DNA of 64,000 nt from Sclerotiophoma versabilis. Lineage: Eukaryota; Ascomycota; Dothideomycetes; Pleosporales; Didymellaceae. The first letter of the stretch is position 1. Each line of letters begins with the position of its first letter. Positions 43,602-54,499 of this stretch are shown piece after piece. The notes below the pieces were generated by a model that saw nothing but the letters and a program-made list of their open reading frames with translations, was not told the DNA's origin and searched no databases. Location of the stretch: positions 1 through 64,000 of the forward strand of contig JAAROD010000081.1 of NCBI GenBank assembly GCA_012274445.1, read 5' to 3'. The translations under genes and the position numbers were made by a program.

Positions 43602-45344
43602 ATGGACTCACAAGACCGCCTTATGGATGTCTATGGTGCAGGCACGTACACAGACAAAACATTTGTCCCGGTGCCCGAGGACACTGCCCGCATCTTTCGA
43701 CTCCTTGTATCCCAAACACCAGGATTCACACAGGATGAGGATGTGCTTTCAAGAGTCAAGTTTACGGGGGAGGAATATCCTGTTATTCCTGGACCCATCA
43801 AGGCAACCTCAGTAGCCGCGGCGTTGCATGCCATGTGCGGAGTCATCGCGGATGAGATCCTCACCCTGAGAGGATCGAAAGACGACAAGCGCCAGATCAC
43901 AGTTAACACTACGCACGCCACGATATGGTTTGGTTGTGTAGCGACAGCATATCTAGACGGTGAAGATGTTCTCAGCATGGCAGCACAGAAGAAGCTGGGC
44001 GACGTCCTGCCAGATTGGGAACAAGGCTGGACAGACACACCGCTCAAGTACCGTGCAACTGCACTGTACCCTACGAAGAACCTGGAGACTTGGTACTCTT
44101 TTCACGGCAGCATGAACGCCATACCAGTCCTCGAGAGTATTGGCATCGATCCCGACGCGCACGTGTCCTCCAACAAGGAGGCTGCGAAGCTGATTGCTGA
44201 GCACACGAAGATGTACAGCCCGGAAGAACTCGAGATGAACAACCTCCTCAACGGATTCTGCGGCTCCATCTGCTTCACGCCAGAGCAGTGGAACAAATCG
44301 ACCATGGGCAAGTCACTCGCCGCGCACCCTCTAGTGAACGTCAAACAGCAGACCCACGCCGTGCCCACCCCACCCATTGCCTTCCCCCCGCTAAACCCCC
44401 TCGACCCTCGTCCCCTAGCAGGCGTCAAAGTCGTAGAACTCACACGCGTCATCGCTGGGCCTGAAATCGGGACAATCCTCGCCTCTTTCGGCGCAGACGT
44501 GATACGCCTCAACGCCCCATTCCTGCCGGACATCAACATTATGCAACTCACCCTCAACGCGGGGAAGCGTACCTCCACAGTCGATCTGCGGAATGCTTCG
44601 GACCGACAGCATCTACAAGCGCTACTCGCAGACGCCGACGTCTTCATCCAGGGCTTCCGGGCGGGCAAGATGAAAAAGTTCGGACTCGGCGTAGACCAAC
44701 TCCTTGAAATGGCAGGCCAGCACGGCAAAGGCATCGTCTACGTGTCTGAGAACTGCTACGGTCCCGATGGGTACTACGCTGAGCGGCCGGGGTGGCAGCA
44801 AATCGCCGATGCAGCGGCCGGATCCGCATATGTGACTGGCCGCGCGCTCGAGGCCACGCAGGGCCTGCAGAAACACGAGACTGTACTGCCCAGCTTGCCC
44901 ATCTCGGATATGTCGACGGGTGTGCTGGGTGCTGTGGGCGCGATGCTGGCACTGCGGGAGCGAGCAACGAAAGGTGGGAGCTGGGAAGTGCACGCCAGTC
45001 TTGTAGGCGTGAATGCATACGCACTTCGCAAAGACGTTGGTTTGTACCCTCTGCAGACGGTAAAGGAGTGCCAGGAGCGATTCCAATGGGGCGAGATGAG
45101 GGGGAGTCATCACGTGCTCGATCTGCTCGTGACGGTGTGGAAGGGGTGGAAACGCGTTCTTGGCGAGTATTTGGAGGAGCAGAGCGGGTGGTATCAGAGC
45201 TTCGAGGGTAGTGGTTTTGGCGGCAAGACGCTGAGCGTGCTGAAGCCTGTGCCGCAGATTGAGGGTGTTGAGGTGTCGAGATGGCTGGCTCCTAGCGTGC
45301 CCTACGGGGCGGAGAAGCTGGAGGATATGGCGTGGCTGGAATGA
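43602..45344 (+). CDS. CoA-transferase family III (CaiB/BaiF) protein
   Basis: This 580-residue single-exon protein fits class III CoA-transferases, which move CoA between carboxylic acids through an aspartyl-CoA intermediate. The C-terminal half carries the family core: PLAGVKVVELTRVIAGPEIG, LASFGADVIRLNAP, NAGKRTSTVDLRN, ADVFIQGFRAGKMKKFGLG, and ENCYGPDGYYAERPGWQQIAD. DMSTGVLGAVGAMLAL and WEVHASLVG follow. The N-terminal 240 residues (including ATIWFGCVATAYLDG) resemble the lead part of fungal two-domain members. It lies beside a carnitine/hydroxyacyl-CoA-type dehydrogenase, suggesting a shared route such as carnitine or short-chain acyl-CoA breakdown. The substrate is not known. Confidence 0.9.
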   Translation: MDSQDRLMDVYGAGTYTDKTFVPVPEDTARIFRLLVSQTPGFTQDEDVLSRVKFTGEEYPVIPGPIKATSVAAALHAMCGVIADEILTLRGSKDDKRQITVNTTHATIWFGCVATAYLDGEDVLSMAAQKKLGDVLPDWEQGWTDTPLKYRATALYPTKNLETWYSFHGSMNAIPVLESIGIDPDAHVSSNKEAAKLIAEHTKMYSPEELEMNNLLNGFCGSICFTPEQWNKSTMGKSLAAHPLVNVKQQTHAVPTPPIAFPPLNPLDPRPLAGVKVVELTRVIAGPEIGTILASFGADVIRLNAPFLPDINIMQLTLNAGKRTSTVDLRNASDRQHLQALLADADVFIQGFRAGKMKKFGLGVDQLLEMAGQHGKGIVYVSENCYGPDGYYAERPGWQQIADAAAGSAYVTGRALEATQGLQKHETVLPSLPISDMSTGVLGAVGAMLALRERATKGGSWEVHASLVGVNAYALRKDVGLYPLQTVKECQERFQWGEMRGSHHVLDLLVTVWKGWKRVLGEYLEEQSGWYQSFEGSGFGGKTLSVLKPVPQIEGVEVSRWLAPSVPYGAEKLEDMAWLE

Positions 45345-45941
45345 GTCATCGCTGGAGGGATTTAATATAATAATCGCTGGCTGTGCCTACAATGAAGAGC
45401 GGTGGTTAAGCCTCAATGCAGAGTAATTTTGAAAATGGACTTGTCAGAATTGACCCGGCGGACGCGCAAAAAGATACAGCTAGGGCCGCACTATTCGCTG
45501 GGTATGTCAAAGTCTTTAAATGTGTTCATGGCCGACCACAAAACCCCCATTCAAGATTTGTACCCCCGGGCTTGATTGCGAAGTTCATCCTTCGCCTGTG
45601 ATGCTGTGTTCCTTTTGGCCCAAGTAAGTCGCCTTCTTCGTCTCCTTTCGTGCAGTTAATCGTTTCCGTCGAAGCTAACACGCCATCCGTATGCCGCTCG
45701 AACTGAGTTCCCGCGACTGCGAGTTCTTCGTAACTCAACCGAGTCTTGTGGCCTGAGAGAGCTGAAGAATTAACAGTCTGAAGACTTGCATGGTATAAGA
45801 TCGGAAGGACAGTCTTAATTCTTGAGCTGGATAATCAGGTATAAAGTGTCTCCTATAACGTCACTTCCACGCTCACCTGAGCCCCCAAAAGCTGTCTCAA
45901 GCTAAACAGCCATACAGCCATGACTCTGTCCCTCGACAAAT
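45345..45941. other. Intergenic, nothing recognised
   Basis: No gene supported; the small frame at 45416-45601 has no features. Confidence 0.5.
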
Positions 45942-46102
45942 CTAGGCCTGCTCGAAGCAATACCAGCCCTTGAACTTCCTATCAGTGAATGCATAGTTCT
46001 GCCAACCCATCCAACCCACCCACTGCTCAGCATGGCCCTTGCCGGGATCACACGGCGCTCTAGAACACCTCAGTACACGCACGGCGAGTTGATACTCGGA
46101 AC

Positions 46103-46471
46103 TTACTCGTAGAAGAAGCACGTGCATCCAGAGTCGACCTTAGCAGCAACCATGGTGCCCTCTTGGCCCTTCTTGTCGTGAAACTCGTACTTGAACGGCC
46201 GGCAGATCATGCGGTCGGCTGGCAGGCCTGCCCACACTTGGCTGTAGAACTCTTGTACGGTGCCGTCGTTGAACTTGTACTGGCCGCAGGAGAAGCGCGG
46301 TGCGCCTTGCTTGTCCGTGTCGGTGCCGGTGTCGGTGTGGATAGTTTCGGCATTAATGTCGTGGTTGTTGCGTACTACCTGGGCGTTCACATTGTTGACT
46401 GGCGAGGCTGTGATGAGAACGCTGGCAGCCAGCAGGATAAGTACAGGGATAAATCTCATTGTGAAACGCAT
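46103..46471 (-). CDS. Small secreted protein of unknown function (SSP1)
   Basis: The unspliced frame gives 122 residues from the ATG at 46471; a second in-frame ATG at 46459 is equally possible. The N-terminus (MRFIPVLILLAASVLITASP) is a strong signal peptide. The mature part holds four cysteines, in FSCGQYKF, MICRPFKYEF and SGCTCFFYE. I recognise no family. The final codon overlaps a perfect GTAAGT donor (46106-46101). Splicing to a GATAG acceptor would add an exon at 45978-45942 reading KFKGWYCFEQA and a fifth cysteine. Which end is used cannot be decided here. A second small secreted gene lies just upstream on the same strand. Confidence 0.65.
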   Translation of the reverse strand: MRFTMRFIPVLILLAASVLITASPVNNVNAQVVRNNHDINAETIHTDTGTDTDKQGAPRFSCGQYKFNDGTVQEFYSQVWAGLPADRMICRPFKYEFHDKKGQEGTMVAAKVDSGCTCFFYE

Positions 46472-46877
46472 TCCACAGGTTGATTGAGTGAGGGTATTGG
46501 GATAGTAGAACGAGGGGGGCAATTGCGATTCTTATAGGAAGCGGGCGGGACTGCAGTGGGTGAGAGCGCGCCTTCACTTGGTGCAAAATAACAAACGGAA
46601 GCGGTGACGCCATAGTAAGCGACATGTTTGATAGTTGGTGAAGCAAACAAGAGCTGTGATATCTTACGCACATGACAAACACACTCTGGCCCAAAGCTAG
46701 TTGTTTTCTGCGATATGTCAGAGTCGAATTTCTCTTCCTCCTTGACTTTGACCACTTCTGGAACCAATGCTGCGTGAACGGGCTGGACAGCGTTTTATGT
46801 GCTCTCGAAAAGTGTTTCTGAAATTTCCAGCCATACCGTAGCTAAGATCGAGTATTGGTGTATTGGGTCTTTTTGGA
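46472..46877. other. Intergenic between two small secreted genes
   Basis: This 406-bp stretch should contain the promoter of the 46103-46471 gene. No gene is seen. Confidence 0.45.
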
Positions 46878-47422
46878 TCAAGCAATAATCCGATTTCCGT
46901 CGTGGATAATTGTTGGCAGCACAGCGTCTGGGCCCTCTACATAGAGAACGAAACGGTTGGCCCAGTCCTGTGGATCTTCAGAAAGCGCCCATCGTTCAGA
47001 AGATATCGGGTTGCACTCACTTGAGCCCACTTGGGGTCGGTAGTACACTGATACCACTGCGATGCCGAATTTTTAAGGTCGCGATTGAGTCTCGGTCCAG
47101 CGCCTGCATAGGCCCATGACTCAGGCTTGTCGAGCCTGCAGCCCTCCTCGCGGAAGGTGAGACACATACATCCTGCAGCGATGTTCATGTAATCGGCTAT
47201 CCTACCAATACCACGGCATTCCTGATCGCCGAGCGTGGTGTGACCAATGCCCATGTCATCGACCAGAAGGCCGCACCCGGGCACTGGATTAATCACTGGG
47301 TCAGTAACCGACGAGGAAGACGGGCAGTCTTGGGAATGATCGGTTCCATTTCCGGGGCGGCCATGAGCTTGGGCAGCAAAGAGGCCGGACAACAGGAAGT
47401 TAAAAGTAGTGTAGGCGAGCAT
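46878..47422 (-). CDS. Small secreted cysteine-containing protein of unknown function (SSP2)
   Basis: Exons 47422-47021 and 46967-46878 (53-bp GTGAGT intron) encode 163 residues. The signal peptide is MLAYTTFNFLLSGLFAAQA. The mature protein has seven cysteines, in SQDCPSS, VPGCGLL, DQECRGIG, AAGCMCLTF, EEGCRLD and WYQCTTD. The second exon gives DWANRFVLYVEGPDAVLPTI. Reading through the intron gives a different, less protein-like C-terminus, so the spliced form is preferred. No family is recognised. The gene is divergent from another secreted protein gene at 48050. Secretion is well supported; an effector role is only a possibility. Confidence 0.7.
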
Positions 47423-48049
47423 GATTGTGATGATGTGGACTTCCAGTATTGTATCGTGTGGTCGTGAGTTTAACATGGGCGTGAGAGCTACGACTAATAT
47501 TTTGTTGGGGCGGTATGCACTGTATCTGCCTTCGTGAGCAACTTGAGTGTATGTTTTTGGCAGTCCCTGCAACGGGGCCCCTTGATTGAGGAATGAGGCT
47601 GAAACTACCTTTGTTCGTTTATGGTACATGCATGCACTGAGCCTCGAAACAATCAGATCTTAGATTGTGCAGCGGCGTGGATTCGATGATCCTAATACTA
47701 ATCCTTACTTTCTGCCAATTGGAATAATCCCGGTGTTGATGCTCTGAAGGTCCGGAGTAGGGCCACAGAGGTAGTCAGAGAACTGACAAAGCAGTCTCAC
47801 GTCCAGTATGAGGCATGCAAGTTCACACTCTATGCTTGTTATGGTGAAAATCCTGCGCAGCGTTCATTTGTTGAGCTGAAAATCCGGCGACGAGATGTGT
47901 AATCCGGCGGAAGTGAATGTAGCTTTGAAAGTGTCCGTTTGTAACCCCATTGTTCTTGTAGATGTAGACTGCAAACCATCATATTCTCTGCTCCAACAAC
48001 ATCCTCTACACTTTCAAGCACCTCCACAAATAAATTTCTACCGCCAAAG
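47423..48049. promoter_or_regulatory. Divergent upstream region of two secreted-protein genes
   Basis: A 627-bp stretch between gene starts at 47422 (minus) and 48050 (plus). No coding frame with features is seen. It could co-regulate the two genes. Confidence 0.35.
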
Positions 48050-49318
48050 ATGAAGGTTTACGCGCTTGTGGCGGCCTTTCTCCTGGCGCTGGCCAGCGCT
48101 CGAGCCGTCCAACCTTGGGCTAGCGACTACAATGTCACAAGTGCAGCTGACGAGCGCCCGCTGTACCTACCCTACCCTTTCGCCACTGAAGACTTCTACA
48201 CCACTTGCAAATGCAAGGGTGAGAACTTCTGGAAGGCCATGCATTCATCAAATGCGGATGCCGGCAAGCTCTTCAAACCTGTTCGCGACTCTTCTGAGAG
48301 TACTTTCACCGACACTGGTAAAAGGACATCTCTTTACAGAGGTATGTATATAAGCTGATGCCTCGTTGTAGCATCCTTCACTACGTGGGCGTGGAAGGAT
48401 TCAACATTCCCTGCGAGCAGCTACCAGTTCGACAAAGCGTGGGGGTTTGACCACGTTCTGCGCTCCATCGGTGTATCGGACAAGGCCACGAAGAACGGAG
48501 GTAGCATTCAAGTTGTCAAAATCACTCACGGCGACGGCGATGCTAACGCCGGCGGCTATGGTCCAACTCCATACAATAGTCAGCCACAGTACACAGTTGG
48601 CGGCCAGAACTACCGCGTGACAGGCAGCGAGTACACGTTTGGTTTCGATCCTAGCGGAGGTATATCTCCACTGATCTAGCCGTGTGATGCAGCTAAATAG
48701 TTGAACAGTACTTCTTGCCATGGACCGCAAGTCACCTCAGTATGCGGGCAGTCAGCAAAGCCCCAAAGTCCAGGGAGATGGCCTGCCAGATCTCCAGTCT
48801 TTCTCTGATATAGCTTGGCTGAAATGGAAGACGGTCACCGGCAACGCGCCCTCTTCCATGCGCTATTTCGCGTCGATCTCCATAACGAACCTCGAGACCA
48901 GGGGCGTCATCTCTAAGGTGCTCGACAAGGCCTCATACAGGGAAGTTCCAGCCTGGCCTGGATATGACGTGGCCGCCAACAAAGAAGAAGGGGCAGCTCT
49001 GCTGGGTAAGTCAAGATCTGGCGTCCCCTAGAGAGGGAGATGTGCGTCTTTGAACAACCATGAGGACTTGAATACGTCCAGCCTCCAATCATGATGTTCA
49101 AGTCATTGCAGATGTAAAACTGACTGCCAATAGGGACACCCAACGCCCTCGCGTTCAGCTATTTTCTTGTACAGCACAAGTCTTCACTCGGCAATCTCAA
49201 GGTCTCAAAGATTACCCTGTTCAAGAACAACATGAAATTCGCGGATCCATGTATGCTTTTCCATGTAGAGAAGGTCGCGGATCAAGACATGGCGAGCGTG
49301 TTGCGCGCCCGTTTGTAA
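48050..49318 (+). CDS. Secreted protein of unknown function, four exons (SSP3)
   Basis: Exons 48050-48341, 48372-48659, 48709-49005 and 49134-49318 give 353 residues with consistent phase 1 at all three junctions. The signal peptide is MKVYALVAAFLLALASARA. The mature protein contains CKCKGENFWKAMHSS near the start, then a region rich in Tyr, Gly and Asp (ITHGDGDANAGGYGPTPYN), then FGFDPSG and MRYFASISITNLETRG. It ends ITLFKNNMKFADPCMLFHVE...VLRARL. I recognise no known domain. The first intron is only 30 nt (GTATGT...GCTGATG...TAG); no other acceptor keeps the frame open. The third is 128 bp. Exon joins keep one continuous protein, which supports the model. Confidence 0.68.
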
Positions 49319-50081
49319 CCAGAAGCATGACGGATTAGAATGCGAGGTTTAGTTTCGATGATCCTAGAGGTAGTCATCATATAGAACGGCACCGTGGGCG
49401 TCTCAAAATTCATACAATGCCACGTCATGACCATAAACACGGAGGTGCATCATAATGGTAGAGTGCAGATAAAATCACCCATCCTTCTTTCTAGGTCCTG
49501 CTTATCCATGAGACTATGGTAAAAAAGATCACTGCTCGCCTGATATGCGGATAACAGACGGCAACCTCGATCATCGCGAATGTATGCCGACTACTTTAGC
49601 ATTCTGAGGACGATATGCTTTCCTCTGCCGCAAGATACAAACAAGCAAGTAGTTGGCTGTGACAGACAGTGCGCAAATATTGACTCAGACGTGTCATTGC
49701 AATTGCATAACGCCGTCCGCAGCATAGCTTCCTGTAGCGGTCGCACAAGACTGCAGCCACGGCAGTAGACTGGGACACCGCTTTACATGGCAAACGGAGG
49801 AGGTTCGGAGTCGTTCGTTGCGTCGTTGCAGGACATACTTGAAATGTGGTAAGTACCCGCTCGAAAACCAGAAGGCAGGTTCTAGTAGCTGTTATTGCAA
49901 AGGTGTAATACGCATGTAATCAGAATACGGGTATTGATGAGGTGTATGATCGCGATATATTATGTAATTGATGATGAAGAGTGAAGACGACGGATCCAGG
50001 ACGCATTGACCACATGTTTGGGCAAGTTCGAGAACGCGACGCGTAACTCGACCACAGCGCATCAATGGTCAACCGCGTAAC
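49319..50081. other. Intergenic, nothing recognised
   Basis: There is no supported gene in these 763 bp. The ORC6 promoter should lie close to 50081. Confidence 0.5.
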
Positions 50082-51235
50082 ATGAGCAGAGCCAGCGTCG
50101 AGCAGGCACTGACTGGGCTGGTGCCCACGCTCAACGGGCCACTGCCCCCAGAGCTGATGGACATTGCGCTGTCTCTCCTAGCACGCTCACGCAGCGTTGC
50201 GCATTCGCTGAAGCCAGACGAGGAGATAGCGCGTCCGTACGCATGTGCGCAGCTGGCGTGCGAGAGGTGATATCTGGTCCAATGCCAATAAACGAGCCCC
50301 AGTGACTGACAAGTTTCCGTAGACTCAAGAAGCGCCTGAATTTGCCTTCGATAACATCTCGCCCGCCTTGTCCACCCCGGGTATACAAGAAGCTGTACAA
50401 CTACCTCGCCAGCGCCTTGCCGGACTCGTCGACCCCCCACGAGCCACAAACGCCGCGAAAGACGACAACCTCCGCGCCGGCCTCTGCGAGGACTACGCCG
50501 AAAACGCCCATCAGCGCCAGGAGGACACCGCAGACAGCCCGGAAAACCGACAGCAGCGCAGCAGAGCCGCCAGCATGGATCATGCCCTGCATTCGTGTGC
50601 TCGCGAAGAAATTCTCGTATCCACTTGCTGGTCCCCACGTCTACACCGGCGTGGAGTCCATTCTACCACTTCTAGCGCGCATGTCCGCCGCGGCTGGGGA
50701 GACGCCCAGCAAGCGGGCACGGCGAACTGCGAGCGTACCGCAAGCTCCTGCGGCAGCCATCGGGGAGACGAAGCTTTGTGCGTTGGTTATTGTAGTGTTC
50801 CTCTACGTTTTGGCGAGGATGATGAATCAGGACGTCACACCTGAGCAGTACGACGAGCGCCGGAATCTGGCTATTCGCACACTTCTCGAGCTGCCCGCTG
50901 CAGGAAATGTCGCGCACGATAAGCTCTCGCCAGAGACAGAAGAGCTGATGACCGTGACACAGCAGGAAGGGTGGCTGCAGATGGAGTGGTTCTTGAATGT
51001 TTCTCCTGTCGGAGACACTGACGAGATGGAGGGCATCGAAATGGCGGACGAGAACCCACTGCGGTCGACAAGAAGCACAGCCCTCGGCCTCCGAAGTGGT
51101 GGCAGCGATTACATCGGTCTTGGCACTATGCTACAAGATGCCACGGACTACTTGGGCGAGCGTCAGAGACAGGATTACAAGATATGGAAGGCGCAGATTA
51201 TGGCTCGTTTTGAAGAGGTCGAGACGGGCGCATGA
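50082..51235 (+). CDS. ORC6: Origin recognition complex subunit 6
   Basis: Exons 50082-50266 and 50323-51235 (56-bp GTGATA...TGACTGAC...TAG intron) encode 365 residues. Orc6 is the smallest ORC subunit, needed to load the MCM helicase at replication origins. The N-terminal TFIIB-like domain has VEQALTGLVPTLNGPLPPEL and IARPYACAQLACERLKKRL, then PPCPPRVYKKLYNYL. A low-complexity Thr/Pro/Ser/Arg stretch follows, with many TP dipeptides (candidate CDK sites). The second domain reads PAWIMPCIRVLAKKFSYPLA and GPHVYTGVESIL. The C-terminal helix (LGERQRQDYKIWKAQIMARF) is the part that contacts the ORC core. It converges with GCV1; the stops are 69 bp apart. Confidence 0.92.
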
Positions 51236-51304
51236 AAGGCCATTCAGTCTTTCCGAAGCCAAGTGCAGGGGAGAATCAGAAATGACATTAACTACGGGTC
51301 TGGA

Positions 51305-52738
51305 CTACGCCTTAGCTGTCGTAGGCTGCTTGAAGTACTTGCTAGGAACAAAGGGCATCTTGGTCACCACCGCCTTCCTCTTCTTGCCGCGCACAACGAC
51401 CTGGACTTCGGTCCCGGCCTTGTGCAGACCGTCCTTGATATAGCCCATGGAGATGTTCTTCTTCAGCGTGGGCGAGGGGCAGCCAGAGGTAATGTTGCCG
51501 ATCTTCTCGCCTGACTCGTCGACAATCTCAGCGCCTTCACGAGCAGGCGAACCCTCGATGATAAGGCCAACGCGGCGTCGCAAAACACCACCGCCCTCAG
51601 ACTTCTTCTTCAGTTGTTGTAGGATCACAGAGTCCCCGTGGAAGCCACCCTTTGCACGACGGTCCTTACCAATAATCCAGGACAGCGCCGCTTCAACGGG
51701 CGTCGTCGTGTCGTCCAGATCATGGCCGTAGAGGCACATGCCAGCTTCGAGGCGGAGGGTGTCACGCGCACCAAGGCCGGCAAAGCGCAGTTCGTCCTTG
51801 GCGTTGTCGAGGAGGAACTGAGTAACCGCTTCAGTGGCAGAGGAGGGGATACTGATCTCGAAGCCATCCTCGCCAGTATACCCTGCACGGCTCACCAGGA
51901 CTTCGACATTTGTGCCCTTGATGGTCGCTGGGGTGCACTGACCGAAATACAGCGACTTGAGGGTCAAGAGTGACTCATCGGCGAGGACACGGGAGAGAAC
52001 TTCCGCAGCCAAAGGGCCCTGGAGAGCAACCAAGCCCTGTCCATCGAGGATGTTCCACTCGACCGCCTGGTCAGGGTTCTGCTTCTGCCATGAGTCCAGT
52101 TGTTCAGAGAGGTAGGCCTTGTCCTTCTCTCGACAGCCGGCGTTGGTGACGACGTAGAACCTGTCTGGCAGGCGGGTGATGACGGTGTCGTCGACGATGC
52201 CTCCAGTGTCGGGGTGCAGCAGGGTGGAGAGGGTGGATTGGTTTGGGGGGAGGGTGGAGAGAGAGGAAGGAGTGATGGTCTCGAGGAAGGCCACGGCGCC
52301 AGGGCCGGAGAAGTGGTGCTGTACCCTGGGCATGGGGTCAGAGGGATAGCTGGTGGAAATGTCATACTCGTGCTCTTACATGTGTCCCACGTCGAACAGA
52401 CTGGCCTTCTCACGCGTCCAGTGGTGCGACTCGACAATGCTCAGGTCGCTGTACTGCACCGGCATCTCGTAGCCGCCAAAGGGCACGAACTTGGCACCAT
52501 ACTTGCTGTGGAGCTCGTACAGGCCCGTCCTCGCTGGCTTCTCTCCGGACGCTGCAGACGAGGCATAGCGGACGGAGTGCTGCAGCGGGCGTGTCTCGAG
52601 CTGGCGGAGACGTGACGCCGGGCCAGCTGCGGTTCGCGTGGTGTACTGGAGCTTCTGGGCGGTTTCAAGCCTCAAAACGGGGGTGCCCAAGGCATTGACG
52701 GCCGGGCGCAGCTTTGCAACAACTCTCTTCGAGGCCAT
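51305..52738 (-). CDS. GCV1: Aminomethyltransferase, glycine cleavage T protein, mitochondrial
   Basis: Exons 52738-52380 and 52325-51305 (54-bp GTAAGA intron) encode 459 residues. The T protein transfers the aminomethyl carbon of glycine to tetrahydrofolate, releasing ammonia, in the mitochondrial matrix. The N-terminal about 60 residues are rich in Arg and lack acids (MASKRVVAKLRPAVNALG), as in a mitochondrial presequence. Then come GLYELHSKYGAKFVPFGGYE, MPVQYSD, SLFDVGHMVQHHFSGPGA and LLHPDTGGIVDDTVITRL. VEVLVSRAGYTGEDGFEISI is the folate-site block, followed by GLGARDTLRLEAGMCLYGHD. The end reads GYIKDGLHKAGTEVQVVVRG. The ATG at 52738 is the first in frame. The gene is divergent from VMA5, 271 bp away. 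Confidence 0.95.
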
Positions 52739-53009
52739 TTTCGTGGGGTGGAGGAGGAATGCCTCCCAGAGCTTCTCCGACGGCCATTCTTGACTGCGGC
52801 AATCCACGGGCGCTGCGATACCGATACGGAGCGCGGACAGGCCAACAGCGGCCGGTGGGGCCAGTGACGCCGCGCGCTAGTCCAAGCTCGCCCGCCCACC
52901 AAGCAAGCTGGGTGCTGCAACTCCATACGGCAAGAGGTCCCAGATCGCACCGCCATACCGCCTGTCACCACACCGCGCGCTGCCACCCACGACGCGTCCG
53001 GCCCCCACC

Positions 53010-54241
53010 ATGTCGAAGGGCACAAAGTACCTGCTGGTGTCGCTGCCGACGTCCATCTCGCCCAGCAACCAGGCCGACGAGGCGCTGACGGCCCTGCGCT
53101 CGACCGTCACCAATGACGTTGGCTCCACCCACCCGTTCACGATCCCCGAATTCAAGATTGGCACCCTCGACGCCCTGGTGCAGCAGGCCGACGACCTTGC
53201 CAAGCTCGAGAATGCCTGCCACGGCGTCGTCGCCAAGGTCGGCGACAGCCTGCGCGCCATCCTGGACGGGGACGAGGACAAGGTGCAGCAGCAGAAGACG
53301 ATCAACGACAAGCCCGTCGAGCAGTACCTGCGCACATTCCAGTGGAACCGCGTCAAGTACCGCGCCGACAAGCCCATCGCCGACCTGATCGACCTGCTGC
53401 AGAGGGAGATACAGGGCATCGACAACGACGTCAAGGCCAAGTTCAGCCAGTACAACCAGACCAAGTCCGCCCTGGCCGCCGCAGAACGCAAGAAGACCGG
53501 CAACCTCTCCACCAAGTCGCTCGTCTCGGTCGTCAACCCCAATGCCCTGATCCGCGACTCGGAATACCTCGACACCCACCTCATCGCCGTGCCCAACGTG
53601 GTCGTCAAGGAATTCTACAAGTCGTACGAAGAGCTGACCCCCATGGTCGTCCCCCGCTCTGCCAACCAGCTGGCCAAGGACGACGAGTTCACATTGTTTG
53701 CCGTCACAACGTTCAAGAAGTACTCGACCGAGTTCGTGCACAAGTGCAGAGAGAAGCGGTGGACGCCTAGAGACTACAAGTACAAGGAGGGCGGCAAGGA
53801 AGAGGAGGCGAAGGAGGCAGACCAGCTCACCCGCGATGCGCAGAAGCAGTGGGGTGAGGCGTTGAGACTGGGGAGGACAGGGTACAGCGAGAGCGCCATG
53901 ATCTGGATCCACGTGCTTGCGTTGCGCGTCTTTGTCGAGACAGTGCTGCGATACGGTCTGCCGCTGGATTTTGTCTGCGGTCTGATTCAGGTATGTACAC
54001 AGCCACGCACACCTCCCGAACACGATGCTAATCCGTTCAGACCGACGCCAAGTCTGCAAAGAAGGCAAAGTCGAATCTCGACGCAACCTACTCGTACCTA
54101 GGTGGCAACGCTTTCGGCCGCGACAACAAGGGCCGTGTCAAGAAGGATGACTCGGCCCTGACAGCTGAGATGCAGTCGTCCGGGCACGTTGGTGACCAAG
54201 AGTACACCGCATACGTATACTACGAGTTCGAGATTGTATAG
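53010..54241 (+). CDS. VMA5: V-type proton ATPase subunit C
   Basis: Exons 53010-53990 and 54041-54241 (50-bp GTATGT...GCTAAT...CAG intron) encode 393 residues, close to the yeast protein (392). Subunit C bridges the peripheral stators of the V1 sector and leaves when the enzyme disassembles under glucose starvation. Recognisable blocks are KYLLVSLPTSISPSNQADEA, FKIGTLDALVQQADDLAKLE, QWNRVKYRADKPIADL and FSQYNQTKSALAAAERKKTG. VVPRSANQLAKDDEFTLFAV and FVHKCREKRWTPRDYKY then WIHVLALRVFVETVLRYGLP follow. The second exon gives TYSYLGGNAFGRDNKG and ends EYTAYVYYEFEIV. Confidence 0.96.
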
Positions 54242-54499
54242 AACGGAAGACTTGAAACAGCAGCATTACCAGTGCATGCATAGAACATGAGCGAGCAATG
54301 TCACACATTTTGAAAGGCGCCTTCAAATTTTTAATTGTGTTATGCCTGAATGTCTTGTTGATATACACACCTGCAGGATGGCATGTGAAGCTGTGGCGAT
54401 AAGATAAGAACCTTAGCGGGAGCGCTAGACTTCCGCTCCGCAAAAAGTTCCTCTCCCAGCTCTCGCAGCCACAAACACGCTCACCAGCAAAACGCCACG

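Noticed and set aside
52965..54086. 373-codon minus-strand frame antisense to VMA5
   Set aside because: It is a shadow of VMA5 codons; the sense strand matches V-ATPase subunit C along its full length.
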